Assembly: GCA_964400405.1 (NCBI GenBank)
Contig: CAYNUO010000006.1
Location: 1 to 64,000, forward strand
Length of the DNA stretch: 64,000 nucleotides
Source of the DNA: CANKJK01 sp964400405
GTDB lineage: Bacteria; Acidobacteriota; Vicinamibacteria; Vicinamibacterales; UBA2999
Direction: 5' to 3'
This document shows, one piece after another, positions 36,569 through 44,004 of the stretch. Numbering within the stretch: the stretch's first letter is position 1; the number at the start of each line of letters is the position of its first letter. Position numbers and translations under genes: made by a program. Below the pieces are notes generated by a model, which saw only the letters and a program-made list of their open reading frames with translations, was not told the DNA's origin and ran no database searches.

Positions 36569-36595
36569 GCGGTTGTGGCACAGGCCGGCAACCGC
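36569..36595. terminator. Bidirectional hairpin between convergent PQQ and tonB genes
   Basis: GCGGTTG (36569-36575) pairs with CAACCGC (36589-36595) around a 13-base loop, just after the PQQ dehydrogenase stop and 45 bases from the tonB stop on the other strand. No long U-tract. A plausible shared terminator. Confidence 0.45.
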
Positions 36596-36639
36596 CACTT
36601 CAACCCCTCGCCCGTGATCATCGGTGCGCAGTGTCACCG

Positions 36640-37344
36640 CTACCTAAGGGTGAACTGAACGGTCACGGTCATGATCACAGGCACGGGCGTGCCATTCAGC
36701 AGCGTCGGTGTGAACTCCCATCGGTTGACCGCGTCGACAGCGGCCTGGTCGAGCAGCGGAACCGAGCGCAGCACGCGAGCCGCGACGACGTGTCCCGTCG
36801 GTCCGATGGTTGCCTCGATGATGACGAGGCCCTGGATCCTGGCCTCCATCGCCACGGGCGGGTAGACCGGCCGGACATCCTTTGTCTTTGCAGGCGCCGT
36901 GATGTTGCCGCCCACCCGGATTGGCTCGGCCGGCGGCGGAGCCGCCACAGGCGGAGGCGGCGGTGGTACGGCAGCGATCGGCTCGCCCACCACGAGTGAC
37001 GGGAGGTCCCCGCCAAGGTCCGCCGTGTCGCCGATGCTCGCATCGAACGACTCGGGCGAGAGGCTCGGTGGTGCCTCAAGAGGAGAGGCCATCGCGTCCG
37101 CTGTCTTCGGTGGTGTGGTGCGAACCGGCGCAGATGGAGGGGGCGGGGGCGGTGCCACCGGCATGAGGAAGGCCGCGACGGTGCTGGCCGGGGAGGGCAG
37201 CGTGTCAGTGGCCAGGAGCGGAACGATCACCAGTGCGCAGACGGCCACCACATGCACGGCGATCGAACAGGGAACGGTGTACCGCTGCGTATTGCCCACG
37301 GTCACGGACGGACGAACGACGTCGCGAAACATCTCTGCAGCCAT
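36640..37344 (-). CDS. TonB-family energy transducer
   Basis: 234 residues. One membrane helix near the N-terminus (SIAVHVVAVCALVIVPLLA, about 27-45) with the conserved-type His is followed by a Pro-rich periplasmic linker holding two polyproline blocks. The C-terminal TonB domain spans about 150-234: VRPVYPPVAMEARIQGLVII, AARVLRSVPLLDQAAVDAV and WEFTPTLLNGTPVPVIM. It should couple ExbBD proton motive force to TonB-dependent receptors such as those at 30771, 44005 and 63321. No exbB or exbD is in the window. It is convergent with the PQQ gene. Confidence 0.93.
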   Translation of the reverse strand: MAAEMFRDVVRPSVTVGNTQRYTVPCSIAVHVVAVCALVIVPLLATDTLPSPASTVAAFLMPVAPPPPPPSAPVRTTPPKTADAMASPLEAPPSLSPESFDASIGDTADLGGDLPSLVVGEPIAAVPPPPPPVAAPPPAEPIRVGGNITAPAKTKDVRPVYPPVAMEARIQGLVIIEATIGPTGHVVAARVLRSVPLLDQAAVDAVNRWEFTPTLLNGTPVPVIMTVTVQFTLR

Positions 37345-37489
37345 CGTGTGGCCTCCTCAGGTTTCGTGACGTTCCGGAACGTCTTCTGTAGTGATTGGAC
37401 ACCGATCCTGGGAATCGGGATCGGGCGGGCGTTTCGACCGCCAAACCGCTGACCTCAAACGTGCATCGGCGCCGGGGGATAATGCGGTC

Positions 37490-38266
37490 GTGCTCGAATA
37501 CGACCGCTTCGCCGAGATCTACGGCGTGTGGACGAACACCGCCGCGAGCGCGCAGGCGAATCTCGAGTTCTATCTCTCCGCATACGCGGCAGCCGAGGGT
37601 CCGGTCGTGGAGCTTGGCGTCGGTGACGGCCGGATTGCGGTCGAGGCGGCCAGGCGGGGTCGCGACGTCGTCGGAGTGGACCTCTCGCCCGCGATGCTCG
37701 CGCTGTGCCGCGAACGTGCGAAGCAGGCCGGCGTGCTGTCGCGGGTGACGCTGATTGAGGGCGATTTCCGCTCCTTCGTCCTGCCCGAACCTGCGGCGCT
37801 CATCGCGCTGCCGTACCACAGCCTCGGGCACCTGACGACGTTCGACGCCAAGCGTGATGCCATCCGGCACGTCCACTCGCAACTGGCCGAAGGCGGCCGT
37901 TTCATTTTTGACGACTTTCAGATGACGCCGTCCCGGGTGGACGGCATGCGCCGCGTGCAGCTCCGGGCGGCTTTCGAGCGCAACGGCACGGACGCGCTGC
38001 TCTGGGTCACCTCGCTCGTGGACGAGGCTGCGCAGACCATGCGGGTCGTGACCTGGGAAGACGAACTGGACGGGCAGGGCGTCCTGCTCCGGCGGCAGTA
38101 CCGGCCGCTCAGCCTGAGCTGGCTGACCGCCGGGCAGGCCCGGACGCTGCTCGAGGACGCCGGCTTCACCATCGAGGCCTGCTACGGCGATTTCTCCGGC
38201 ACGGCGTTCGATGCGGTCTCGGCGGATGAGCAGGTATGGGTGGCGAGGAAGGGGCGTGTGTCGTGA
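37490..38266 (+). CDS. Class I SAM-dependent methyltransferase
   Basis: About 258 residues from GTG 37490, preceded by GGGGGA; longer in-frame starts lack a ribosome-binding site. Motif I is VVELGVGDGRIAVEAARRG near residue 36, the acidic ribose-binding residue follows in VVGVDLSP, and IEGDFRSF and ALPYHSLGHL complete the Rossmann core. The C-terminal half is an extra beta layer typical of small-molecule methyltransferases. The substrate is unknown. Its stop overlaps the folB start by GTGA, so it is in the same transcript as the pterin genes. Confidence 0.85.
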   Translation: MLEYDRFAEIYGVWTNTAASAQANLEFYLSAYAAAEGPVVELGVGDGRIAVEAARRGRDVVGVDLSPAMLALCRERAKQAGVLSRVTLIEGDFRSFVLPEPAALIALPYHSLGHLTTFDAKRDAIRHVHSQLAEGGRFIFDDFQMTPSRVDGMRRVQLRAAFERNGTDALLWVTSLVDEAAQTMRVVTWEDELDGQGVLLRRQYRPLSLSWLTAGQARTLLEDAGFTIEACYGDFSGTAFDAVSADEQVWVARKGRVS

Positions 38267-38622
38267 CCGGGACCACGGGCGTTCGCGATCTGCAGATCAC
38301 CTGCATCGTCGGCATCTATCCGCACGAGCGCGTGCAGGAGCAGACGGTCTTTCTGGACATCGAGATCGACTACGACTTCGCGCCGGCGGCCGCGTCGGAC
38401 GCGCTGGCCGACGTGATCGACTACGACGCGGTCGTGTCGGCTGTCACGGGACTCGTGCGCGAACGGAAGTTCCAGCTCATCGAGACGATGGCGGAGCAGG
38501 CGGCGGCGCTGCTGCTCGCGCGCGTGCCGCAGGCGACGGCCGTGCGTCTCGAGGTCAGGAAGCCCGCCGCGGTCCCTGCGGCCCGGCACTCGTTCGTCCG
38601 CGTGGAGCGGACCCGTCCATGA
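38263..38622 (+). CDS. folB: Dihydroneopterin aldolase (FolB)
   Basis: About 119 residues from GTG 38263, which overlaps the upstream stop. FolB motifs: DLQITCIVGIYPHERVQEQ at the N-terminus, DVIDYDAVVSAV, and the active-site Glu-containing FQLIETMAEQAAALLL near residue 75. The C-terminal RLEVRKPAAVP includes the conserved-type Lys. It converts dihydroneopterin to 6-hydroxymethyl-dihydropterin in folate synthesis. No other folate pathway gene is beside it except the reductase that follows. Confidence 0.9.
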   Translation: MTGTTGVRDLQITCIVGIYPHERVQEQTVFLDIEIDYDFAPAAASDALADVIDYDAVVSAVTGLVRERKFQLIETMAEQAAALLLARVPQATAVRLEVRKPAAVPAARHSFVRVERTRP

Positions 38623-39386
38623 GCGCCGCGTCCATCGTGGCGCCACCGGTGCCTCCACCTGGCGGTGCGGTCAGGCCCGTCGCGGTCGTCACGGGTGGAG
38701 CCCGGCGTCTGGGCCGTCACCTGTGCCTGTGGCTCGCGGCGCGCGGCTTCGACCTCGTGTGCTTCTACCGGTCGTCCGCGGCTGACGCGGAGAGCCTCGT
38801 CGCCGAGGTCGAGCGGAGCGGCGGGCGCGCACGGGCACTCCAGGTGGACGTCAGCCGGCAGGAGGACGTGGCCGCAGCCTTTGCCGGGATCCGCGGCCGC
38901 GAAGGGCGCGTCGACCTGCTGGTCAACAACGTCGGCAACTACAACCCGCAGGATGTCACCGCGCTGGACCCGGCCGTCTGGGACGCCACCATCGGCGCCA
39001 ATCTGTCGGGCGCGTACTACTGCTGCTATCACGCCCTCCCGCTGATGCCGGATGGCGGTCAGATCGTCAGCATCGGCATGGCGGGCCTCGAGGGCATCCG
39101 CGCGAACCGTCGCGGAGCCGACTACTACGTCAGCAAGACCGGCCTGCTCGTGCTGACCCGTGCTCTGGCGGCGGGATACGCCTCCCGCAAGATCCGCGTG
39201 AACATGATTTCGCCTGGCCAGCTCGAGAACTCCATCGACCTGCCTGCGCCCGACCAGATGGGCCGCACCGTGCCGCTGGCGAGGGCCGGCACGCTCGACG
39301 ACGTGGCGCAGGCACTGGGCTACCTGCTCGACGCCGGCTATGTCACCGGCGTGAACATCGACGTCGCGGGCGGCTACCGGCTGTAG
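38619..39386 (+). CDS. Short-chain dehydrogenase, pteridine-reductase-like
   Basis: About 255 residues from ATG 38619, overlapping the folB stop. The cofactor loop is TGGARRLGRHLCLWLA. The TG-x3-R-x-G form is found in pteridine reductases (PTR1, FolM) and differs from the usual TG-x3-G-x-G. NNVG and the catalytic Y-x3-K (YYVSK) are present. The coupling to folB suggests it reduces a pterin or dihydropterin (FolM-like). It could still be a general SDR, since its substrate loop is not diagnostic by eye. The first 18 residues are a Pro/Ala-rich extension. Confidence 0.82.
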   Translation: MSAASIVAPPVPPPGGAVRPVAVVTGGARRLGRHLCLWLAARGFDLVCFYRSSAADAESLVAEVERSGGRARALQVDVSRQEDVAAAFAGIRGREGRVDLLVNNVGNYNPQDVTALDPAVWDATIGANLSGAYYCCYHALPLMPDGGQIVSIGMAGLEGIRANRRGADYYVSKTGLLVLTRALAAGYASRKIRVNMISPGQLENSIDLPAPDQMGRTVPLARAGTLDDVAQALGYLLDAGYVTGVNIDVAGGYRL

Positions 39387-39405
39387 CAGGCCCGCTTTCG
39401 CTGGC

Positions 39406-40575
39406 ATGCCGGCCGCGTCATCTCTCATCCCCCTCTGGGACCGCGCCGACGAGTGGCGTCGCCGCCTCGCGATGATCGAGGACGCGCGGTCGTTCCTCTA
39501 TCTCTCGACCTTCTACATCGAGTGGGATGCCTACGGGCGCGAACTCCTCGACGCGCTCGAGCGCGCGGCGAGACGCGGTGTTGCCGTGTCGCTGCTGGTC
39601 GACGGCTTCGGTCAACGACTGGGCGGTGTGCTCATGACGCCCGAGGTGCGCCGGGCCCTGGATGCGCGCCTCGAGGCGCTTCGCGCCCTGGGCGCCGACG
39701 TCCGGTTCTACCGGCCGGGTCACCTCGTCCAGCGGCTCGTGGGCGGAGGGCAGCACATCAAGATTCAGGCGGCCGATACCGGCGAGGTCATCACCGGGAG
39801 CAGCAACATCACGAAAAGCTCGTTCGAGGGCTGGAACGAGTTCTCGGTGGCCGTGCGGGGGCCGATCGCCCGGGCCGTCCTCGAGAGCTGGCCCCTGGCC
39901 GGCGGCACGGTCGAACGCGCCCACCTCGAGCAGCTGCATGGCGCGGCCGGCGCACCGGCCGAGGCGGGTCCGTCATCGATCGCCGGTTCGTTCGACTACT
40001 GGTGCTGCAATCCGAACCTCCACCAGACCTGGCTCGGTCCCTTTGGCTGGCGGGGTCCGAACACGGTGACCGACCGCATGGTGGCGATGCTGGACGCCGC
40101 CACCGCCACCGTCTCGATCACGGCGTTCTACTTCAAGCCGACGCCGGTGCTGATGGACGCCGTCCTCCGCGCCGCCAGGCGCGGCGTGCGCGTCGAGGTG
40201 TTCCACTCGCACCGCGACGCGCTTCCTGCCACCGACCTCGCGTGGATAGCCGCGGCAGCAGGCTACGGCCGGCTGCTGCAGGCCGGCGTGACCATCCACG
40301 AGAACCGCCGGGGTGAGCATTCGAAGATCGTGCTCGTGGACGGCGGCTGGGCCGCGTTCGGCAGCTACAACTTCGAGGACGCCGCGCACGACCGCCTCGC
40401 GGAGGCCATGCTCGCCACGCGTGATGCGGACGTCGTCGCGGCGGTCCACGCGATCATCGAAGGGCTCCGCCGGGACCCCGAGACCGTCCTGGTCACCGGA
40501 GACTGGGCGCGGCAGCTGCCGTGGACGGTGCGTGGGAAGATGGCAGTAATGCAGACCTTCAAGCGGTGGATGTAG
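39406..40575 (+). CDS. Phospholipase D-fold protein (cardiolipin-synthase-like)
   Basis: 389 residues with two HKD motifs: H-x-K-x4-D in GQHIKIQAADTGEVITGSSN near residue 120, and GEHSKIVLVDGGWAAFGSYN near residue 305. Both have the trailing G-S-x2-N. The paired motifs form one active site in phospholipase D, cardiolipin synthase and phosphatidyltransferases. No membrane helix is evident, unlike classical cardiolipin synthase, so a cytosolic or peripheral phosphatidyl transferase is likely. The true substrate is not determined. Confidence 0.88.
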   Translation: MPAASSLIPLWDRADEWRRRLAMIEDARSFLYLSTFYIEWDAYGRELLDALERAARRGVAVSLLVDGFGQRLGGVLMTPEVRRALDARLEALRALGADVRFYRPGHLVQRLVGGGQHIKIQAADTGEVITGSSNITKSSFEGWNEFSVAVRGPIARAVLESWPLAGGTVERAHLEQLHGAAGAPAEAGPSSIAGSFDYWCCNPNLHQTWLGPFGWRGPNTVTDRMVAMLDAATATVSITAFYFKPTPVLMDAVLRAARRGVRVEVFHSHRDALPATDLAWIAAAAGYGRLLQAGVTIHENRRGEHSKIVLVDGGWAAFGSYNFEDAAHDRLAEAMLATRDADVVAAVHAIIEGLRRDPETVLVTGDWARQLPWTVRGKMAVMQTFKRWM

Positions 40576-40580
40576 GACCG

Positions 40581-41147
40581 ATGCAGTTCACGGAGATCGA
40601 GCACAAGTTCGTGGTCGGGGCCGCGTTCGACCTCGACGCATTCCGTGCCGCCGTGGAGGCGCTGCGCCCCGGGGCGTTGCGGACCTTCGCCCTGCGTGTG
40701 CGGGACCGGTACTTCCTGACCGAGCACGGCCGGGCACGGCGGTATGTCATCCGCCACCGGTACGACGACGAGCTCCACCACCTCACAGTGAAGGCGCTCG
40801 AGACGGATCCCGAAGTGCGGAGCGAGATCAATCTCGACCTTGGCCAGCACGCCGGGGATCAGGCGGCCGCCGTGGACGCCTTCCTCGCCACGCTGGGGGC
40901 CGTGTGGGAAGGGGACGTGTCCAAGGACATCGAGGTCTGGGAGTTCGCGGACTGCGAGGTCGTCCACTACCGGGCCACCGGCGGCGGTCGTGAAGTCCAC
41001 TGCGTGGAGTTCGAGGCCAAGCATGCCGCGACGGTGGAGGAGGCCGTCGGCATTCTGGCCCGCTACGAACGCGAGACCGGCTTCGGCGATGCGACGCGCA
41101 GCATGGCGTCGCTGGTCGACCTGCTGTTCCCGGGCGCGCTGCGCTGA
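40581..41147 (+). CDS. CYTH-domain protein (class IV adenylate cyclase / triphosphatase-like)
   Basis: About 188 residues starting at ATG 40581. The N-terminus contains the E-x-E-x-K signature (EIEHKF) that defines the CYTH fold. Charged strands follow: RVRDRYFLTE, RRYVIRHRY, LTVKALE and VEFEAKHA, lining the triphosphate tunnel. Members hydrolyse inorganic triphosphate or thiamine triphosphate, or make cAMP; which one applies here is unknown. It lies five bases after the phospholipase-D-fold gene. Confidence 0.85.
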   Translation: MQFTEIEHKFVVGAAFDLDAFRAAVEALRPGALRTFALRVRDRYFLTEHGRARRYVIRHRYDDELHHLTVKALETDPEVRSEINLDLGQHAGDQAAAVDAFLATLGAVWEGDVSKDIEVWEFADCEVVHYRATGGGREVHCVEFEAKHAATVEEAVGILARYERETGFGDATRSMASLVDLLFPGALR

Positions 41148-41157
41148 GCCGGCCGGC

Positions 41158-41934
41158 CTACCAGGCCAGCACGCCGCCGTCGACCGGCAGGACGTGGCCG
41201 GTCACGTAGCGCGCGGCATCCGACGCGAGAAAGACCACCACGTGGCCGAGTTCGCCCGGGCGTCCGATCCGGGCCATCGGCGTGAGCCGCTCGATCCGGG
41301 CGCGGCCGTGCTCGATGACGGCTGCGGACATGCGCGTATCGAAGAAGCCCGGTGCGACGGCGTTGACGCGGATGCCGTGACGCGCCCACTTCACCGCCAG
41401 GTCCCGCGTCAGCGCGATTACCGCACCCTTGCTGGCCGCGTACCCGGTCGCGTCGAGAACCTCGGGCGCCGTACCGACGAGGCCCGCGACCGACGCGACG
41501 TTGACGATGGCGCCTCCGGTCTTCCGCATCACGCGCATCGCGGCCTGCGCCATCAGGAACGTGCCGGTCACGTTGGTCGCCAGCACGTCGTTCCATTTCT
41601 CGACTGGCAGGTCTTCGGCCGGCGCGCCCCATGAGATGCCGGCGTTGTTGACGAGGATGTCGAGCCCACCGAGCGCCTCGACGGTGTCGCGCACGGTCCG
41701 CGTGGCCTGGGCGGCGTCGGCCACGTCGCTCTCGATGACCCGGCAGGTGTGCCCGCGGCGGCGCAGCTCTTCGGCGGCGGAGGTCAGCCACGAGAGGCGG
41801 CGTCCCGTGATCGCGACGGCTGCGCCGGCCTCCGCGAGGGCTATCGCCGTTTCGAGGCCCAGCCCGCGTGAGCCGCCGGTCACCAGCGCGGTCCGGTTGG
41901 TGAGGTCGAAGAGAGAGGGAACGTCGGCGGGCAT
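41158..41934 (-). CDS. Short-chain dehydrogenase/reductase (gluconate-5-dehydrogenase-like)
   Basis: About 258 residues from the Met at 41934. The full SDR set is present: cofactor loop TGGSRGLGLETA, DILVNNAGISW, catalytic Ser in VNVASVAGLVG, YAASKGAV with Tyr and Lys, and GIRVNAVAPGFFDTRM. The C-terminus GHVLPVDGG is typical of the KduD / gluconate 5-dehydrogenase / 3-oxoacyl-ACP reductase branch. Its physiological substrate is unknown. It converges with the CYTH gene. Confidence 0.9.
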   Translation of the reverse strand: MPADVPSLFDLTNRTALVTGGSRGLGLETAIALAEAGAAVAITGRRLSWLTSAAEELRRRGHTCRVIESDVADAAQATRTVRDTVEALGGLDILVNNAGISWGAPAEDLPVEKWNDVLATNVTGTFLMAQAAMRVMRKTGGAIVNVASVAGLVGTAPEVLDATGYAASKGAVIALTRDLAVKWARHGIRVNAVAPGFFDTRMSAAVIEHGRARIERLTPMARIGRPGELGHVVVFLASDAARYVTGHVLPVDGGVLAW

Positions 41935-41991
41935 CGTCGGTATCATAGCGGCCGGCGCGCGCACGGACGCGCGCACGAGGAGCGCTGCGTC

Positions 41992-42465
41992 ATGACCACC
42001 GCATTCGATCAGCTGTTGACCCGGTACGAGGACGGAGGGCTGGACCGCCGCTCATTCCTGCAGGCCGTGACGGCGGTCGCCGTCGCCTCGGGTACCGCGT
42101 CCACCGATGCCGCCGGCCTCATCGAGGCTCGTGGTCTTCATCACGTCGAAGTGAAGTCCATTGACTTTCAGAAGACCGGCGAATTCTACAAGACACTGCT
42201 TGGCGTGCCGGTGGAGTTCCGCAAGGACCGCGCGATCGTGCCGCTGGCCGACGGCACACATCTGTCGATCGGCAGTGCACCGACGCAGGCGTCTTTCGAC
42301 CACTACGCTTTCAGCATTCCCGGGATGGACGGCAAGAAGACGCAGGCGCTGGCCGACAGGCTCGCGAAGAGCGGCGTGCAGGCGGCTCCGCGCGGCGAGT
42401 CGCTCTTTGTGACCGACCCCGACGGCCGGCGGTTTCAGATCGTCCCGCCAGACTTCAAGGTCTAG
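41992..42465 (+). CDS. VOC-family (glyoxalase-fold) protein with Tat-type signal
   Basis: 157 residues. The N-terminus has a twin-arginine pattern (DRRSFLQ) before a short hydrophobic stretch, suggesting folded export through Tat. One VOC domain follows: GLHHVEVKSIDFQKTGEFYK, DHYAFSIPG and FVTDPDGRRFQIVPPDF. In metal-dependent VOC enzymes the last motif normally ends in a Glu; here it is Gln (FQIV), so metal binding may be altered or absent. No partner gene is obvious. Its function is unknown. Confidence 0.75.
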   Translation: MTTAFDQLLTRYEDGGLDRRSFLQAVTAVAVASGTASTDAAGLIEARGLHHVEVKSIDFQKTGEFYKTLLGVPVEFRKDRAIVPLADGTHLSIGSAPTQASFDHYAFSIPGMDGKKTQALADRLAKSGVQAAPRGESLFVTDPDGRRFQIVPPDFKV

Positions 42466-42477
42466 GCATGCCGACGT

Positions 42478-43563
42478 TCATCGGGGGGACTCCACCGCCA
42501 GCAGCTCGGTCACGGGATTGTCGCCTGAGACGTGGACGGAGACCGTGGCGCCCGTCGGAAGCACCACCGGCGTGACGAGCCAGTAGCGCCGGTTCCAATC
42601 GGGCCGCGGCGCGCGGAGCAGGAGGAGCGGGACCTCTTCGCCTGAGGGAAGCGAGGCTGTCACCTGCACGGCATTCAACTGCTCGTGCAGGAGCGTGCGG
42701 ACGGCCAGGATGCGAACCGGGGCACGGAGCGTCAACGTGTCGTCGAATGACAGTGCCGTGATCCGGCCGCCCGATGCCGGCGGGTCAGTCGTATAGAGGC
42801 CGATACGGGTTCTGTCGCCGCCGATCGCCGCGCCGGCCTGACGTGCCCTCCGATAGACAACCGTGACGCGCAGGCGAGCTTGTGCCGGGACTCTGAACGC
42901 GGTTCCGGCCGGTGCGTCCGTCATGACCTCGCCGGGGACCCATGCGGCCAGGACCTCGCCACCGGCGACTTCGACGGTGACGGCCCTCACCACCGAACGG
43001 TCACCCGGCAGAATGTCCGCAGCACGGATCCACGTGTCCTGCCTGAACTCCGTGGCGATCATGAAGACCTGCTGCACGTCCGCGGTGCCCTCTGGAGGGC
43101 TGAGGTCCGGCAGTGCGAACACGTGATCCGGCTCGCCCGCGGGCCAGCCGGCAGCCGGGCCACCGGCCTCCGGCAGCGGCCGCGCCTCCCCTTCCGGTGT
43201 CCCGCCCGAGGCCCAGGTCATCAGGACATCCAGCTTGTCCGCCGGAAGGACGTGCGTGCCGCGCACGCCAGGGCCCGTGCGATCCGCGAACCACGGGGGC
43301 ATGGCCTCACTGGTCAGCTGCTCCCGGATCGCGTCGGCCCGGGATGCGGCCTCCGTGTAGGAGAGCAGGGACATCCCCGGCCCGCCCGGGAAGTGACAGG
43401 CGCCGCAGTGCTCACGCAGGATCGGATACACATCTCGCGTATAGGTGTAGCGGGAGGCAATCGGCGTGTGCGCGGCCAGTTCCGGTCTGCCGATCGCGGC
43501 CACCAGGGCGAGCGCCATGGTGCCCGCCGCGGCGAGACCGCGCGCCGCGTCAGTGCGCGGCAT
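42478..43563 (-). CDS. Secreted mono-haem c-type cytochrome with C-terminal beta domain
   Basis: 361 residues. A signal peptide (about 10-31) is followed by a haem-binding CGACH at residues 53-57 in YPILREHCGACHFPG. This is the pattern of planctomycete/acidobacterial cytochromes whose haem site sits near the N-terminus, with EAMPPWFAD downstream as in that group. The remaining 230 residues are a beta-rich domain of the copper-monooxygenase-like / ligand-binding type (not assignable by eye). It may accept electrons from a periplasmic dehydrogenase. The start overlaps the end of the small secreted protein gene by 14 bases. Confidence 0.82.
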   Translation of the reverse strand: MPRTDAARGLAAAGTMALALVAAIGRPELAAHTPIASRYTYTRDVYPILREHCGACHFPGGPGMSLLSYTEAASRADAIREQLTSEAMPPWFADRTGPGVRGTHVLPADKLDVLMTWASGGTPEGEARPLPEAGGPAAGWPAGEPDHVFALPDLSPPEGTADVQQVFMIATEFRQDTWIRAADILPGDRSVVRAVTVEVAGGEVLAAWVPGEVMTDAPAGTAFRVPAQARLRVTVVYRRARQAGAAIGGDRTRIGLYTTDPPASGGRITALSFDDTLTLRAPVRILAVRTLLHEQLNAVQVTASLPSGEEVPLLLLRAPRPDWNRRYWLVTPVVLPTGATVSVHVSGDNPVTELLAVESPR

Positions 43564-43975
43564 AGGCGTTGGTGATCGCCGTCACGGCTGCGGAGAACCG
43601 CTCGAAGGCATGAGTCGCGTTGACCTGATCACCCGCGTCGCCGAGGGCATCGAGGGTCCACGCCGACAGCACCAGCCGCCGAACCGCTTCGCTGGCGGCC
43701 ATTCGGGCTGACTCCGGAAGGGTGTCCACGTGCGTGTCCAGTCGGAGCGCCACATCCTTCGCCAGCAGGGCAGGGAGGTAGAGACTGCCCAGCTGGCCAC
43801 CGTCGAGCACGCGCCTCGCCTCGTCATGCCGTGCCTGCAGCAGCGCCACGAGTTCGGGGGGCGTACGAGGCAGGGACTCCCGCGCCCTGCTCAGAGCGGC
43901 CGCCGGGTCGTCCTGCGCCGCCTGAGCAGACGCCGGTCCCAACGCGAGCAGCGTCACGGCCAGCAGCGTTCTCAT
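43550..43975 (-). CDS. Small secreted helical protein of unknown function
   Basis: 141 residues with a clear signal peptide (MRTLLAVTLLALGPASAQA). The mature part is almost all helical, alanine- and arginine-rich, with no cysteine and no recognised domain. It lies between a TonB receptor gene (29 bases upstream) and the cytochrome c gene (14-base overlap), so it probably works with them in the periplasm. No function is proposed. Confidence 0.7.
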   Translation of the reverse strand: MRTLLAVTLLALGPASAQAAQDDPAAALSRARESLPRTPPELVALLQARHDEARRVLDGGQLGSLYLPALLAKDVALRLDTHVDTLPESARMAASEAVRRLVLSAWTLDALGDAGDQVNATHAFERFSAAVTAITNAYAAH

Positions 43976-44004
43976 CCGGGTCGATCCTATCTGGTCAGCA
44001 CCTT

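Noticed and set aside
34758..36581. Long minus-strand open frame opposite the PQQ dehydrogenase
   Set aside because: Shadow of the real gene; composition is His/Arg-rich with no motif.
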